64,000 nucleotides of DNA from Solenopsis invicta. Lineage: Eukaryota; Arthropoda; Insecta; Hymenoptera; Formicidae. This document shows, piece by piece, positions 1 to 9,560 of this stretch (position 1 is the first letter of the stretch; each line of letters opens with the position of its first letter). The notes under the pieces are model-generated. The model did no database searches. It worked only from the letters and a program-made list of their open reading frames with translations, and had not been told where the DNA came from. The stretch covers positions 3,106,037-3,170,036 of the forward strand of contig NC_052673.1 of the NCBI RefSeq assembly GCF_016802725.1. Reading direction: 5' to 3'. A program made the translations under genes and the position numbers.

Positions 1-1190
1 GAAACGTTCCAAATAAACCTAGGCGAATTTCCAGTAGTATTAATAACTTTAAGTATCCTGTAACAATAGACCTTAACAGGTGCACCCACATGCGGATAAT
101 TTGTCGAATGCTGTGCGAACATGCAGATTAGACTGGAGAGGAGCATGTTGAACATATATTCGATACGTTCGTAAATCCATGTAGCGTCGGTGCGAAACGG
201 GCACGGACTTAGGAATAGAGGGACGATGCATAACCTACAGGGTATGGCACGTTCGCAGCGGGGAAGGGGCGCCATGTTGGTTTCAAAGATCGCACACATT
301 AAAACATGTACAGTGTATGTGTGAAATAAATAGTACAGAATAATAAAGTTTAAAATTTTGTTAATCTTTTACATTAAATTTTTCTTTAAATATTTAATAA
401 CATATAATACGTTTAGCAATGTAATAAGCTAGTAGAACAAACATATTAAATAATATTTTGCATATAAAAACGAACTAAAAAATAAACTATAATAAAATAA
501 AAATAATTTAAAATAATTTTTTTTGCTTTAAATAAATAAAGTATCAACAAACACATACATTAATTGTATCAACAAAGAAAATATTTTTTTATATTTATAA
601 AAATAAAATATTACGTATTAATAAGTTTAATATAATTTTTTTCCTGTGGAAACTAATTTTTATATTTTGTTGCAATACTTTCTGAAATTAATTTTTGTAT
701 CTGTCTAAAGAATTTGTCGTGAAACATCCTGGTACTATGCATTTTTATTTTAAAGTGAATTAACGTTGATAAATAAGACGAATGAGTTCGACTATCTAAC
801 CTAACTTTATAGCTGTCACACTAACCAGCGCAAACGGGATGTCACTGACACGTATCTATGTATAAGTTTTTTGAAACCAAGATGGCGGAGAACGGTTTCC
901 CCTGCATGCTTGAGAGAACACCCCCTCTTGCCTAAAGTAGGGCTTTATGCTTCGTCCCTCTATTCCTAAGTTCGTGGAAACGGGCATGTGCAACCGTTCC
1001 GAAACTCATCACTTGTGTGCGCTGAGATTTGTAGGAAGCGTCCAACATAAATTTTGGCGAATTTCCAGTAGTATTAATAACTTCAAGTATCGTGTAACAA
1101 TAGATCTTAATAGGTACAGTTACATGCGAATAGTTTGTCAAATGCTGTACGAACGTGTAGATTAGGCTGTAGAGGAACATTGTATAAAAT
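1..1190. repeat. Diverged tandem repeat block A (about 260-bp monomer)
   Basis: Bases 9-150 and 1045-1180 align as two copies of the same sequence, sharing for example the core cgaatttccagtagtatt at about 25 and 1060. Once the 202-976 insertion and its duplicated target are removed, the spacing is about 255-260 bp. A related monomer recurs at 7030-8120. No reading frame is conserved between copies, so this looks like a dispersed satellite rather than a gene. The window starts inside the array, so its true left end is unknown. Confidence 0.6.
202..976. mobile_element. Non-autonomous DNA transposon (MITE) with 8-bp TSD
   Basis: The ends are inverted: CACGGACTTAGGAATAG on the left and the complement of CACGAACTTAGGAATAG on the right. 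More inner similarity follows, including ttggtttcaaa near 275 against tttgaaaccaa near 870. The element is flanked by a perfect 8-bp direct repeat GAAACGGG (194-201 and 977-984). An 8-bp duplication fits the hAT or P superfamily. No transposase is present inside 775 bp of AT-rich DNA. Confidence 0.75.
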
Positions 1191-1775
1191 AAAAGTCTGA
1201 TCAACAATAAAATTTATATTTACTCGTTCCTTCACGGTCGCCATGTAATTTTACCTGCTAATTACCAAGGATGATTCTCGATTTTCGCCATCTTTCTTTC
1301 TTCTTCCGTTTTCTGGACGCTGATTGGCCAGCTTTTGCCTGTCATCAACCGTCGTCGTAACCGCGTCTCGCGGCAGTTATAATTTCGTTGATTGACCGTT
1401 GATTGTTAATTTTGTTTTACGCACGTTATTAATGTTCACTTCGCGCGATTGTAAGTTTCACCGTCTGTTCCGCGTATAAGGGACGCGTTTGGGTTGGTGC
1501 GCAAGTCACTTTTTCACAGTTCGTTTACAAAATTATCGTTTATTACTCAATCACACAAATCACAAATAATAAATTTAAACAACTTTCCTTTTCTTGATTA
1601 TATTGAATTTCTTACAGTTCTTTCTTAACGTAATACCAAATAAAATACATTATATTGACGTTGCGCGATTTTTGCCCGCTGATACAATTATTGCACCACC
1701 CTCTCTGATGTCCGAAGACATCGACCTCTTATCACCTCGGGTCTTCACCAGGCCCAATGAACTCTTATGGGAAAA
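1191..1775. other. Intergenic flank left of the P element, no gene
   Basis: This is mixed-composition sequence with stop codons in all frames beyond about 60 codons. I see no RNA gene or mobile-element terminus in it. It ends at the left inverted repeat of the P element. Confidence 0.5.
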
Positions 1776-1831
1776 TTTCGTCTAGTATTTCAGCGCCATC
1801 TAATAGTTTACCCTCTATAATTGTGAACTAC
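1776..1831 (+). repeat. P element left terminal inverted repeat
   Basis: It starts TTTCGTCTAGTATTTCAGCG and runs through GTGAACTAC. The reverse complement of 6637-6692 matches it with a single T/G difference. At 56 bp it is longer than the 31-bp repeat of the Drosophila P element. Confidence 0.85.
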
Positions 1832-2497
1832 GTATCCGGCCATGCGGTGCCATGCGGGATCATTTGGGATCATTTGGAATTGTTTGGAATCATTGTGCAG
1901 TGCGGTTGTGTTGTGTTGTGCAGTGTAACGTGGTGTTTTTAATTGCCCTGGCAGTTACTGGTGTATTGAAATCGACTGAATCGAATTGAGCGTTAACGAT
2001 TATTAACGATTGTTAACGACATCGGTAAGTATAAATGAGCAAATGGATTAATTTAAAGAATAGGTTACATATTTGTATTTGTTGATTTTGACACGAGCGA
2101 ATTATGTCTTAATTATTTATTAGTTGATTTTTAGTATTTTTAGTATTTTCATACATAAATTTCTTCATATTTTTAACATTTTTATTCATGCATATGTTAA
2201 TTTTAGTCATATATGTTTAAAAAGAAATATATGAATTTGATTCTTTAGATTTTTGGATCTTGGAGTACAAAGATTCTTCAGGGAATCTTATTTTGGAGAT
2301 ACCTAATATCTACTTGGATAACTAATAGCTGTGGAACCAGATACAGAAAAAAATTGGGTAAGTCATCATGCATAATTTTGTTGAATTTATTATATATTGA
2401 AAATTATATAGAGTATATAAAACCATTCTTCTTCTGCACTAATTGATTTTTTTATTGTTTATTTATAAAAAAATTTATATCTTTTGTCTTTAGAAAA

Positions 2498-5400
2498 ATG
2501 GTGAAAGCTTGTTGCGTTCCTAACTGCAAGTCAGGTGTTAAAGTTCCTTCGCATAAATTTCCCAAAGATGCAGAAAGATGCTCAGCATGGATAAAAAATT
2601 TGAAATTGTATGACTTGCAGAATTATTGTGCTAATGAATTGCAAAAATATAAAGTATGCCATAAGCATTTCTCGGAGAAAGATTATAGCTGCTCTCAACG
2701 TAACCGATTTCTGCTGAAAACAGCAGTACCTGCTTTGATAATGGAAAATAATGATGTGGACAATATTGCAACGGATAATAATGTGCAATCCGTACCACCA
2801 CAGATTGAACAGGCAGATATTGAACAGCCGCAAAGTGAACAGCCACAGATTGAGCAACCACAAATTGAACAACCACACATTGGTCAACGTGTAATAGACA
2901 TGGAAAGAACATTGCAACAGCACAATGAATTATTAGTGCATCATGACGGTCTGTTGCAAAATGAACAAGCATCGTTAAACCAAATGTTTGAGAAGAGGAT
3001 ACAAAATTTGGAAACACAGTTCGCAAATACATCCAAAGGAAGAAGACCAAATTTACGACATATTACACGTGTTGTTCATCTCAGTCCGAGAGCAAAGTCA
3101 TTGCATATTATGAACGTAAAATTGAGACGTAAAAATAGAGACTTGAAGCGTCTTGCAATAAATTATAAAAAAAACAAAGGCACAATTTCTTTCACACATA
3201 CAAACGCAAGTAATACTGTGAAAGAGAAATTCGTCAATATGATTTTAAGGAATAATGACGTTCCTGTTCAGGTACTTAACATTCAGTATAACAGCTAATA
3301 TCCTTTCATGTTCCTTTACCTAATAATGTTTTATTATAATTTGTATACACACACACGTTTTATTATAAATTTGATCAGTTTGATAAAATCTTTTTCTTCA
3401 GGCCCGAAGATATACTATTGAGGATAAAATATTTTGCATAAATATATATAAGAGATCCCGTGCATGCTATACTTTTTTAAGTAAATATTTAAGTTGCCCA
3501 TCTATTTCCACCTTGAATTCACAACTGAACAACATTCCTATTAGAGCTGGATGTACTCGTTTAATAGTAAAGTATCTGGAACAAATAGCGTTGGATCCGA
3601 AAGACAGCAGAGACAAATATGTTGCTCTCATTTGGGACGAAATTTCATTACAACCAGCTTTATACTACAATAAAAAGCAAGATCGAATCATTGGCTTTGA
3701 GGACTGGGGAATGAGAAGAACAAGAAAAATTGCTGACCATGCTATAGTTTTCTATCTTCGGTGTCTTAAATCTGGAAACAAGATGCCTTTGGGATACGGT
3801 TTTTGTGAGAGCACTACAAAAACGCATCAACTCATTCGATGCGTGAAACAATGGCTAGTGAACATTTCTGCATCGGGATTAATACCTGTGGCTGTTGTAT
3901 GCGATCAGGGTGGTACCAATATGGCTGCAATTAACAGTTTAATTTCTGATTCCAATAAAATTCGCATTATGAAGAATTTACCTACAAGTAAGTACATAAT
4001 TTACAAGACAATGTACACTTTTCTATTACTTATATCGCTCCATATTTATGATTTTTATTAAATTTGTTTCTAATATGTAATAAAGACTTTGAATATTTTC
4101 GTTTGTTTCAGGTAATAGTTTTATGATAAAAAACCATAAAGTAATACCTGTGTATGATTACGTACACTTGATAAAGGGTACCAGAAATAATCTTCTCACA
4201 AAGGATTTAGATACTGACACAAGAATATCGTGTGCTTTAAACAAAAAATACGCATCTTGGGATGATATTCAAAAAGCGTACGACATTGATAAAAATTCTC
4301 TTATGAGATACCGACAAATGGAGAAAATAACTGAGAAGCACATTATTCCCAAGCTAATCCCCAAAATGAGGGTTAAATACGCAACTCAAGTATTTAGTCG
4401 CACAGTGTCAAATTTTATGGATGTTATATTAAATGTAAATGGAGGTAAATAAGTATATGAATAAATAACTATAAGTAAATTTTAAAATAATATCAAAAAT
4501 ATCTAAGAATAATTTTGTCTGTATTTTGTTTGTTGCAGGAGTTGTCCCAACACAACAAGGAGACATGATTATGTCCAAAAGTGCATCCACAACTTGCGAA
4601 TTTGTCAGATTTATGAATGATTTATTTGATTCATTCAATGGCAAACATCAGCAAGGATTAAGTAGTATAATAACGGCTACTAGTGGACACTGTGCATTTT
4701 GGCAAGAAGCCTGTAAAAAAATCAAAAATATGCGTTACGTTGAAAAACTGACTAAAAAAATTCCTAGTAAGACTGCACCTAATTTAAAAAACTGGATTTG
4801 GACTATGAAAGGCACACAAGAAATATGGAAAACACTTCGTGCTGCTAAATTTGAATCGCTCAATTTAAAATTTTTGAACCAAGACCCGGCTGAAAATTTT
4901 TTCAGCCAGATAAGAAGCAACGGATTTGCTAACAGAAATCCAAGTTGCGAACAATTTGAAGGTGGATTTAAAACATTACTTATTTGTAATTTATCTTCCA
5001 AACATTCCATCGGAGCTAACTGTAAAGATACTACAGAAGGCTCGACATTGGCTTTGACTCATTTGATGAATCTGTCTCAGACAATGAAAGAAATGAACGA
5101 TTCTGAAAACACACAATATGAAGAAGTAGAATGTAATGAGTCAGCAATACCAAGAAGTGATATAAATGAGAAATTACTTAACGAAAAAAAAATCATTGAC
5201 ATTATTAGACGCAAAGAACTTGTTGCGCAATGTGAGAAATGTGCCAAGAATCATACAAACGCACAAACTTTAATTGAAATTGAAAAGGCTATCGAAATTT
5301 TAGAGCAGCAATTTCCTGAGATATGCCATAAAATTAAAATACTAGAAAAAACAAGAAAAATTCTAGAAAATCAATGTTTTCTTACGTGTTCCGTACAATG

Positions 5401-5584
5401 TACACACTTAAAAGAAACATTAATATTGATAACCGCAGAAGAATTTCTCAAAGCTTGGTGCAAATTTATGAATAATATTCTGTGCCGAAAAATCAATGTC
5501 CACTCTGATAATTTCATGTATAAAATAGCTGCGAGAATGTCAAACAAATATGGAAAGAAAATGAAACCCGAATCTAGAATATAG
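2498..5584 (+). CDS. P-element / THAP9-like transposase, four exons, open
   Basis: This is predicted to be a nuclear cut-and-paste transposase. The exons are 2498-3271, 3402-3987, 4112-4444 and 4539-5584. Each junction has GT/AG (CAG|gtactt, caa|gtaagt, gag|gtaaat; acceptors ttcttcag, gtttcag, gttgcag). The phases agree, giving 913 codons including the stop with no internal stop. The N terminus is a C2CH THAP zinc-finger domain (CCVPNC, then VCHKH, then TAVPAL), followed by a Q/E/P-rich repeat and a probable coiled coil. The RNase-H-like core shows IWDEISL, VVCDQGGTNMAAI, YVHLIKGTRN and QDPAENFFSQIR, where P transposases and THAP9 keep their acidic residues and GTP-binding insertion. Likely 5'-UTR introns are 2025-2248 (gtaagt...ttctttag) and 2358-2493 (gtaagt...gtctttag). 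A possible AATAAA lies at 5968. Confidence 0.88.
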
Positions 5585-5783
5585 ATAAATGTTCCAATGT
5601 CTATATGATTAAATATACAATCAGCATAGTATCTTTGGAAAGGAAAGGTAAGTTAAATTGCACGATTTATCTAAGAGTATATGTTACATATATTACAATT
5701 TACTAACAATCTTGGAATATGTTGACAGAATCCTAAATATAATGTGAGCGTAATACTTAGCGGAGATTTTAACATCGGATCGG

Positions 5784-5855
5784 CCCATGATCGAAGCTAC
5801 CAGAGACAGTGATAATTGGCCCATGATTAAAACTACCAGAGACAGCGATAATTGG
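5784..5855. repeat. Two-copy 36-bp tandem repeat in P element 3' region
   Basis: The units at 5784-5819 and 5820-5855 share cccatgat, actaccagagacag and gataattgg, with a few substitutions between them. They lie downstream of the transposase stop. Subterminal repeats in P elements can bind transposase, but no function is demonstrated here. Confidence 0.6.
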
Positions 5856-6636
5856 GACATGGAGATTCATGAATCAACGAGATTAAGAAGTAGGTAGAAT
5901 TCGCAACAGATTACGTAATTGTGTTATAAAATACAATTTTTTAAAATACAATTTTGTCTTTAATAATAATAAAGAAAATTGAGAGCTTAATGAATTTGTC
6001 ATTTTGAGAATACAAAGAAGGATATTCAAAATTTTCAAATATAATTTGGTTGAAAACTACAAAATATTCCATGTTTTCCATGACACATTACGTGTCTGTC
6101 TGGATCATAAATTTTTATTAATTTGTGTTTTCTTTTTGCAGAGCTGGACGTATTATTACATTTGGTACTGCAGCATGGTAATAACAGCCTGTCGACGGAG
6201 AACCCACGCGATGACACGCCAAGGCGAAACGAGGACGCAGAAAAGAGAATATTCCGGAAATACTCAGTGGGGCTTTAAGAGTAGTTTTTTTAGTTTTACC
6301 TAAGAGAGAGAGAGAGAGAAAGGACTAAAGTTACACGAATTAAATAAAAATATAAACAGTCAAGTATATTTAAATTGACATACCCAAGTCGCTGGTTTGT
6401 ACAAAATGCATTATGTTATCTCATAATTTTCATAAAGATTTTGGTTAGATTTCTTTTTAAGGAATACGTTAATTCTTTTTCTTTTTGAATTATTATACTA
6501 TATAAATAAAATGTATTTATAAATTTATTACGTGTTTTTAATTTTACCTGATTCACTAATAATTTTTATAATTTTAATAACAAAAAAGGGTAAAAATGCC
6601 ATGCATTTTTATCGACTATTCATGCTGTTTTACCTT

Positions 6637-6692
6637 GTAGTTCACACTTATAGAGGGTAAACTATTAGATGGCGCTGAAATACTAGACGAAA
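6637..6692 (-). repeat. P element right terminal inverted repeat
   Basis: It begins gtagttcacacttatagagg and ends tactagacgaaa. It is the reverse complement of 1776-1831 apart from one base. Confidence 0.85.
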
Positions 6693-7029
6693 AAATAACA
6701 CGGGAGTTTGACGACTCTGGTCTTCACCGACTAACTCATGTTTTATTATCTTTTCCTGCTTCCCTGTTTTTACGCATGCGCCTAATGCTTCTTTCTCATT
6801 TTCGTATATACGCCATTTTTTGGCGCAAAATATAAAACTGCTTATTATTGCTTTAACGCCCTTTATGGCTAATGAAATAAGATTAGACTATGATAAAATA
6901 ACATAAAATTTGTTAAACATAAAGTTGGTATAAATTAATAGCGTTACTCTAGTAATGGAATAAATGAAAATGTTCTGCCTTATGGCTATAATCATGTAAG
7001 CGATACTTGGTTCATCTTAATTTTAATTG
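6693..7029. other. Flank right of the P element, no gene
   Basis: This is AT-rich unique-looking sequence with no ORF, repeat terminus or RNA gene that I can support. Confidence 0.5.
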
Positions 7030-8120
7030 ATGTTGTTGCTCTGCGGTGACCTCGTTGGCGCCCTCCTAGGTTCCTCGAGGCTGCTACCACTCCCCGGGAT
7101 ATTCCCTCGATTGGAGACCACCTCTATCGGTTGTCCGCTCAGGAGCTCGCCTTCCTTGTCTGAGTCGACCCTGTCCAACTTTTGCTGCTCAATCAGAAGC
7201 CGATCCGGTGTTGCTGCACGGCCAAGCCTCTCCAGCGCCACTGTGATCCTCGGTTGCAACATGCTGAACATAATGCCCGGTGCGTTCGTAAGCTTATTAG
7301 TGCTGATGCGGGGCAGACTTATGAGCAGTGTTGCTAGATGGGTCGCTTTTTTCGCGCATGCGCAACAGTAGAGGCATTTAATACAGTACCGTATAGTAAT
7401 ACATATGTATAGGTGGGAAATCTTGGCAAACTGTTGCTGCAAAGGTTAAATGTAAGCTATATTTCAAAACATTCCTTTCGAGAAAAATTTTACTCAAAAT
7501 AGTATAGTATACGTTACGTGTATTATATATTTCAAGTAAAATTTTTTTCTAAAGGAACGTTTTAGAATCTAATCTTAATAGTGTAAATTATTTTGTACAT
7601 CAATTATTTAATTTTTTTATAATTATTTTTGGGCACGTGCATGTAAATCTTATTAATGTCTAAATAACTAATATTTTTTCTTTTTAAGAAGCTTTTTTTT
7701 ATTATTATTGAAAGACAGGCTCTAGTAGTACCCTTTTCCGTATGGTTATAATACTTTACTGAGGCTGAGTTTTATGCGCATGTGCAAAAAAAGCGACCCA
7801 TCTAGCAACACTGCTTATGAGCGCCCTGAAATTCATCGCTCGGATCCGCTTGGAGACCTATAGAAAGCGTCCCAAAATAAAGTTGGATGAATTTCTGATA
7901 TTTATGATAGTTCTGGGGGCACTGAGGCATGACACTTTGATAACTATGGTTGTAGCCATATATGGAAAATTGCTGAATTCTATACGAATATATAGACTGG
8001 GATGTAGAGAAACATGCTGTGCGTGATATTCGGTGCCTTCGTGAACCTATACAGTGTTGACGCAGGGCAGGATGTACGAGTACTCCGAAATTCATCACTC
8101 GGGTATATTCTAGGGTCAAT
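7030..8120. repeat. Diverged tandem repeat block B (about 260-bp monomer)
   Basis: The sequence at 7250-7325 resumes at 7822, and aligns with 8008-8110. Examples are gcaacatgctgaac against gaaacatgctgtgcg, and gaaattcatcgctcgg against gaaattcatcactcgg. With the 7326-7813 element removed the period is about 264 bp. The monomer also matches block A at the window start. Reading frames are not conserved. Confidence 0.6.
7326..7813. mobile_element. hAT-type MITE with perfect 8-bp TSD
   Basis: The terminal inverted repeats begin CAGTGTTGCTAGATGGGTCG and continue for about 40 bp with few differences. The flanking direct repeat is CTTATGAG at 7318-7325 and 7814-7821. The 8-bp duplication and the CAGTG terminus fit the hAT superfamily. 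Internal DNA is AT-rich and non-coding. Copies or relatives lie at 39204-39704 and 48717-49196. Confidence 0.85.
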
Positions 8121-8234
8121 GGGATCAGAAACTTCATTTGAATTTACGACCACTCCTGCGACCTTACGACCCCATTGTAGACGCCGCTTTAGTGCAACAA
8201 AGCGTGCGTTTCGAGTTGCGCATGAAACGCGTTA

Positions 8235-8403
8235 AAGGGCCTCGCACATGAAATGCATAACAGAGCATAAGCGTAGCATAAGGCCTCTGGACCAATGGGA
8301 ATCTTATGTAAATCAATATGGTGACTTTATGCTGTATGCTCATTGGTTCATCGGTCTTATGTTATGCTTTGTTATGTTACGCATTTTATGTGCGAGACCC
8401 TTT
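8235..8403. mobile_element. Short palindromic MITE, family GGGCCTYGCACAT, copy 1
   Basis: The left end gggcctcgcacatgaaatgc and the right end cattttatgtgcgagaccc are inverted copies. The body (cataagc...gcttatg) is also largely self-complementary. The same element recurs at 8533-8701. Confidence 0.65.
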
Positions 8404-8515
8404 TTGCATAGCTGCATAACCGTATGCATAAAAAAATTGATTGGTCTATTTCCTTATGCATGTGCTAACGAACCAATCATCTTCCTTATGCATACGGTTA
8501 TGCAGCTATGCAAAA
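8404..8515. repeat. Palindromic hairpin element between two MITE copies
   Basis: The left arm ttgcatagctgcataaccgt is the exact inverse of acggttatgcagctatgcaa on the right, around a short AT-rich loop. It lies between two copies of the GGGCCTYGCACAT MITE and may be a distinct small MITE. Confidence 0.6.
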
Positions 8516-8532
8516 GTCTGTGTCGCGGCCTT

Positions 8533-8701
8533 AAGGGCCTTGCACATAAAATACATAACATAACATAAGCACAACATAAGACCGATGGGCCAATGAGCAT
8601 CCAGGATAAAGTCGCCATATTGATTTACATAACATTTTCATTGGTCTGTCGGTCTTATGTTGTGCTTATGTTATGTTATGCATTTCATGTGCGAGGCCCT
8701 T
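8533..8701. mobile_element. Short palindromic MITE, family GGGCCTYGCACAT, copy 2
   Basis: It starts aagggccttgcacataaaat and ends atttcatgtgcgaggccctt. Both the ends and the interior are inverted copies, and it closely resembles 8235-8403. Confidence 0.65.
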
Positions 8702-8771
8702 CAAGTTTCGAGGGCCTAGGGTAAATGTTAATAATTGAGTCAAGATAATGATCATCGAATTTAACTATGTA

Positions 8772-8960
8772 CAGTCGTGAGCTAAAAGGTTGCAACACAT
8801 TTTCCTCGATTGTTTTTGAAATGTAGACTTGCTCATCGAACGGCGAACGTCATTGGTTCTTACCTGTGGATCCAACCAATTACGTTCGCCTATCGATGAG
8901 CAAGTTTACATTCCAAAAACCATCGAAGAAAATGTGTTGCAATCTTTTAGCTCACGACTA
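8772..8960. mobile_element. Tc1/mariner-type MITE with TA duplication
   Basis: This is a nearly full-length palindrome with arms of about 75 bp. The left terminus is CAGTCGTGAGCTAAAAGGTT; the inverse of the right terminus reads TAGTCGTGAGCTAAAAGATT. It is flanked by TA at 8770-8771 and 8961-8962. No coding sequence. Confidence 0.75.
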
Positions 8961-9560
8961 TACAGTGAGATATTCATTTTCTATTCTAGATTCCAAAGTA
9001 ATGAAACAAATCATACTATTGAGTCATATTTTGCCACCAAAGAGAAGACTTGTAATAAACAAAAAGCATTGGAAATTTTCGATCCAAGAATGTATAGATT
9101 TTATTATAATTCACGCAATTATGAGTATTGTCAGATATTACTGAAAATTATTTTGTTCTCTGAAATAATATTTAAGCGAATATTTGAATGTTTCTTATCG
9201 TATCAGAGTGCAGCTGATATTAAAGCCGAAATTGATTTGCAAAAAAAACAAACGAGCAAAAAAACGGAACCTACCTTTACAACCATTTTATTTTAGTCAA
9301 AGGTCCAACATACACTGATATTCATAAAAGTTTTATTGTCATAAATGAAGTACGAATACGAAAATTGTCTTAAAGTATTAGATTTATTGCTCAAAATTTT
9401 TCACGTTATGGGTATTAGCTATCCTCCACAAAGCAAACATAATTATGAACTTATAGAAATAATGATCTTTAACAGCCAAAGAAAAAGTTTAAAAAATATC
9501 CTAATATTCAAGATATTATTCTAAATATAAAATTTGATCAATAATTTGATTTTTAAACAG
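8961..9560 (+). pseudogene. Decayed ORF remnant of an insect repeat-associated protein
   Basis: Frames 8829-9296 and the following 200 bases read as broken protein. One patch (about 9345-9480) contains KVLDLLLKIFHVMGISYPPQ, which resembles C-terminal parts of repetitive uncharacterised proteins common in ants. Several stops interrupt it. I do not recognise a named domain, so the assignment rests on general resemblance only. Confidence 0.3.

Larger units (their letters stand above)
1776..6692 (+). mobile_element. P-superfamily DNA transposon, apparently full length
   Basis: The element is bounded by inverted repeats of about 56 bp, at 1776-1831 and 6637-6692, which differ at one visible position. 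It contains 5' non-coding sequence with two likely introns, a four-exon transposase (2498-5584) and about 1 kb of 3' non-coding DNA. The expected 8-bp target duplication is not visible directly outside the repeats (tgggaaaa against aaataaca), so the exact ends or the age of the insertion remain uncertain. Coding integrity suggests recent activity in the lineage. Confidence 0.85.

Noticed and set aside
2582..3050. Minus-strand ORFs opposite the P transposase first exon
   Set aside because: Shadow frames of a strongly supported coding exon; the Cys-rich pattern mirrors the Q/E/P repeat.
5585..6636. Extra coding exon downstream of the P transposase stop
   Set aside because: The QDP-ENFF block and C-terminal region end before 5584 as in relatives; downstream frames are short and low complexity.
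1739..6728. GTCTTCACC direct repeat as the P target duplication
   Set aside because: It lies 30-40 bp beyond the matched inverted repeats and is nine bases long, so chance or another event is more likely.
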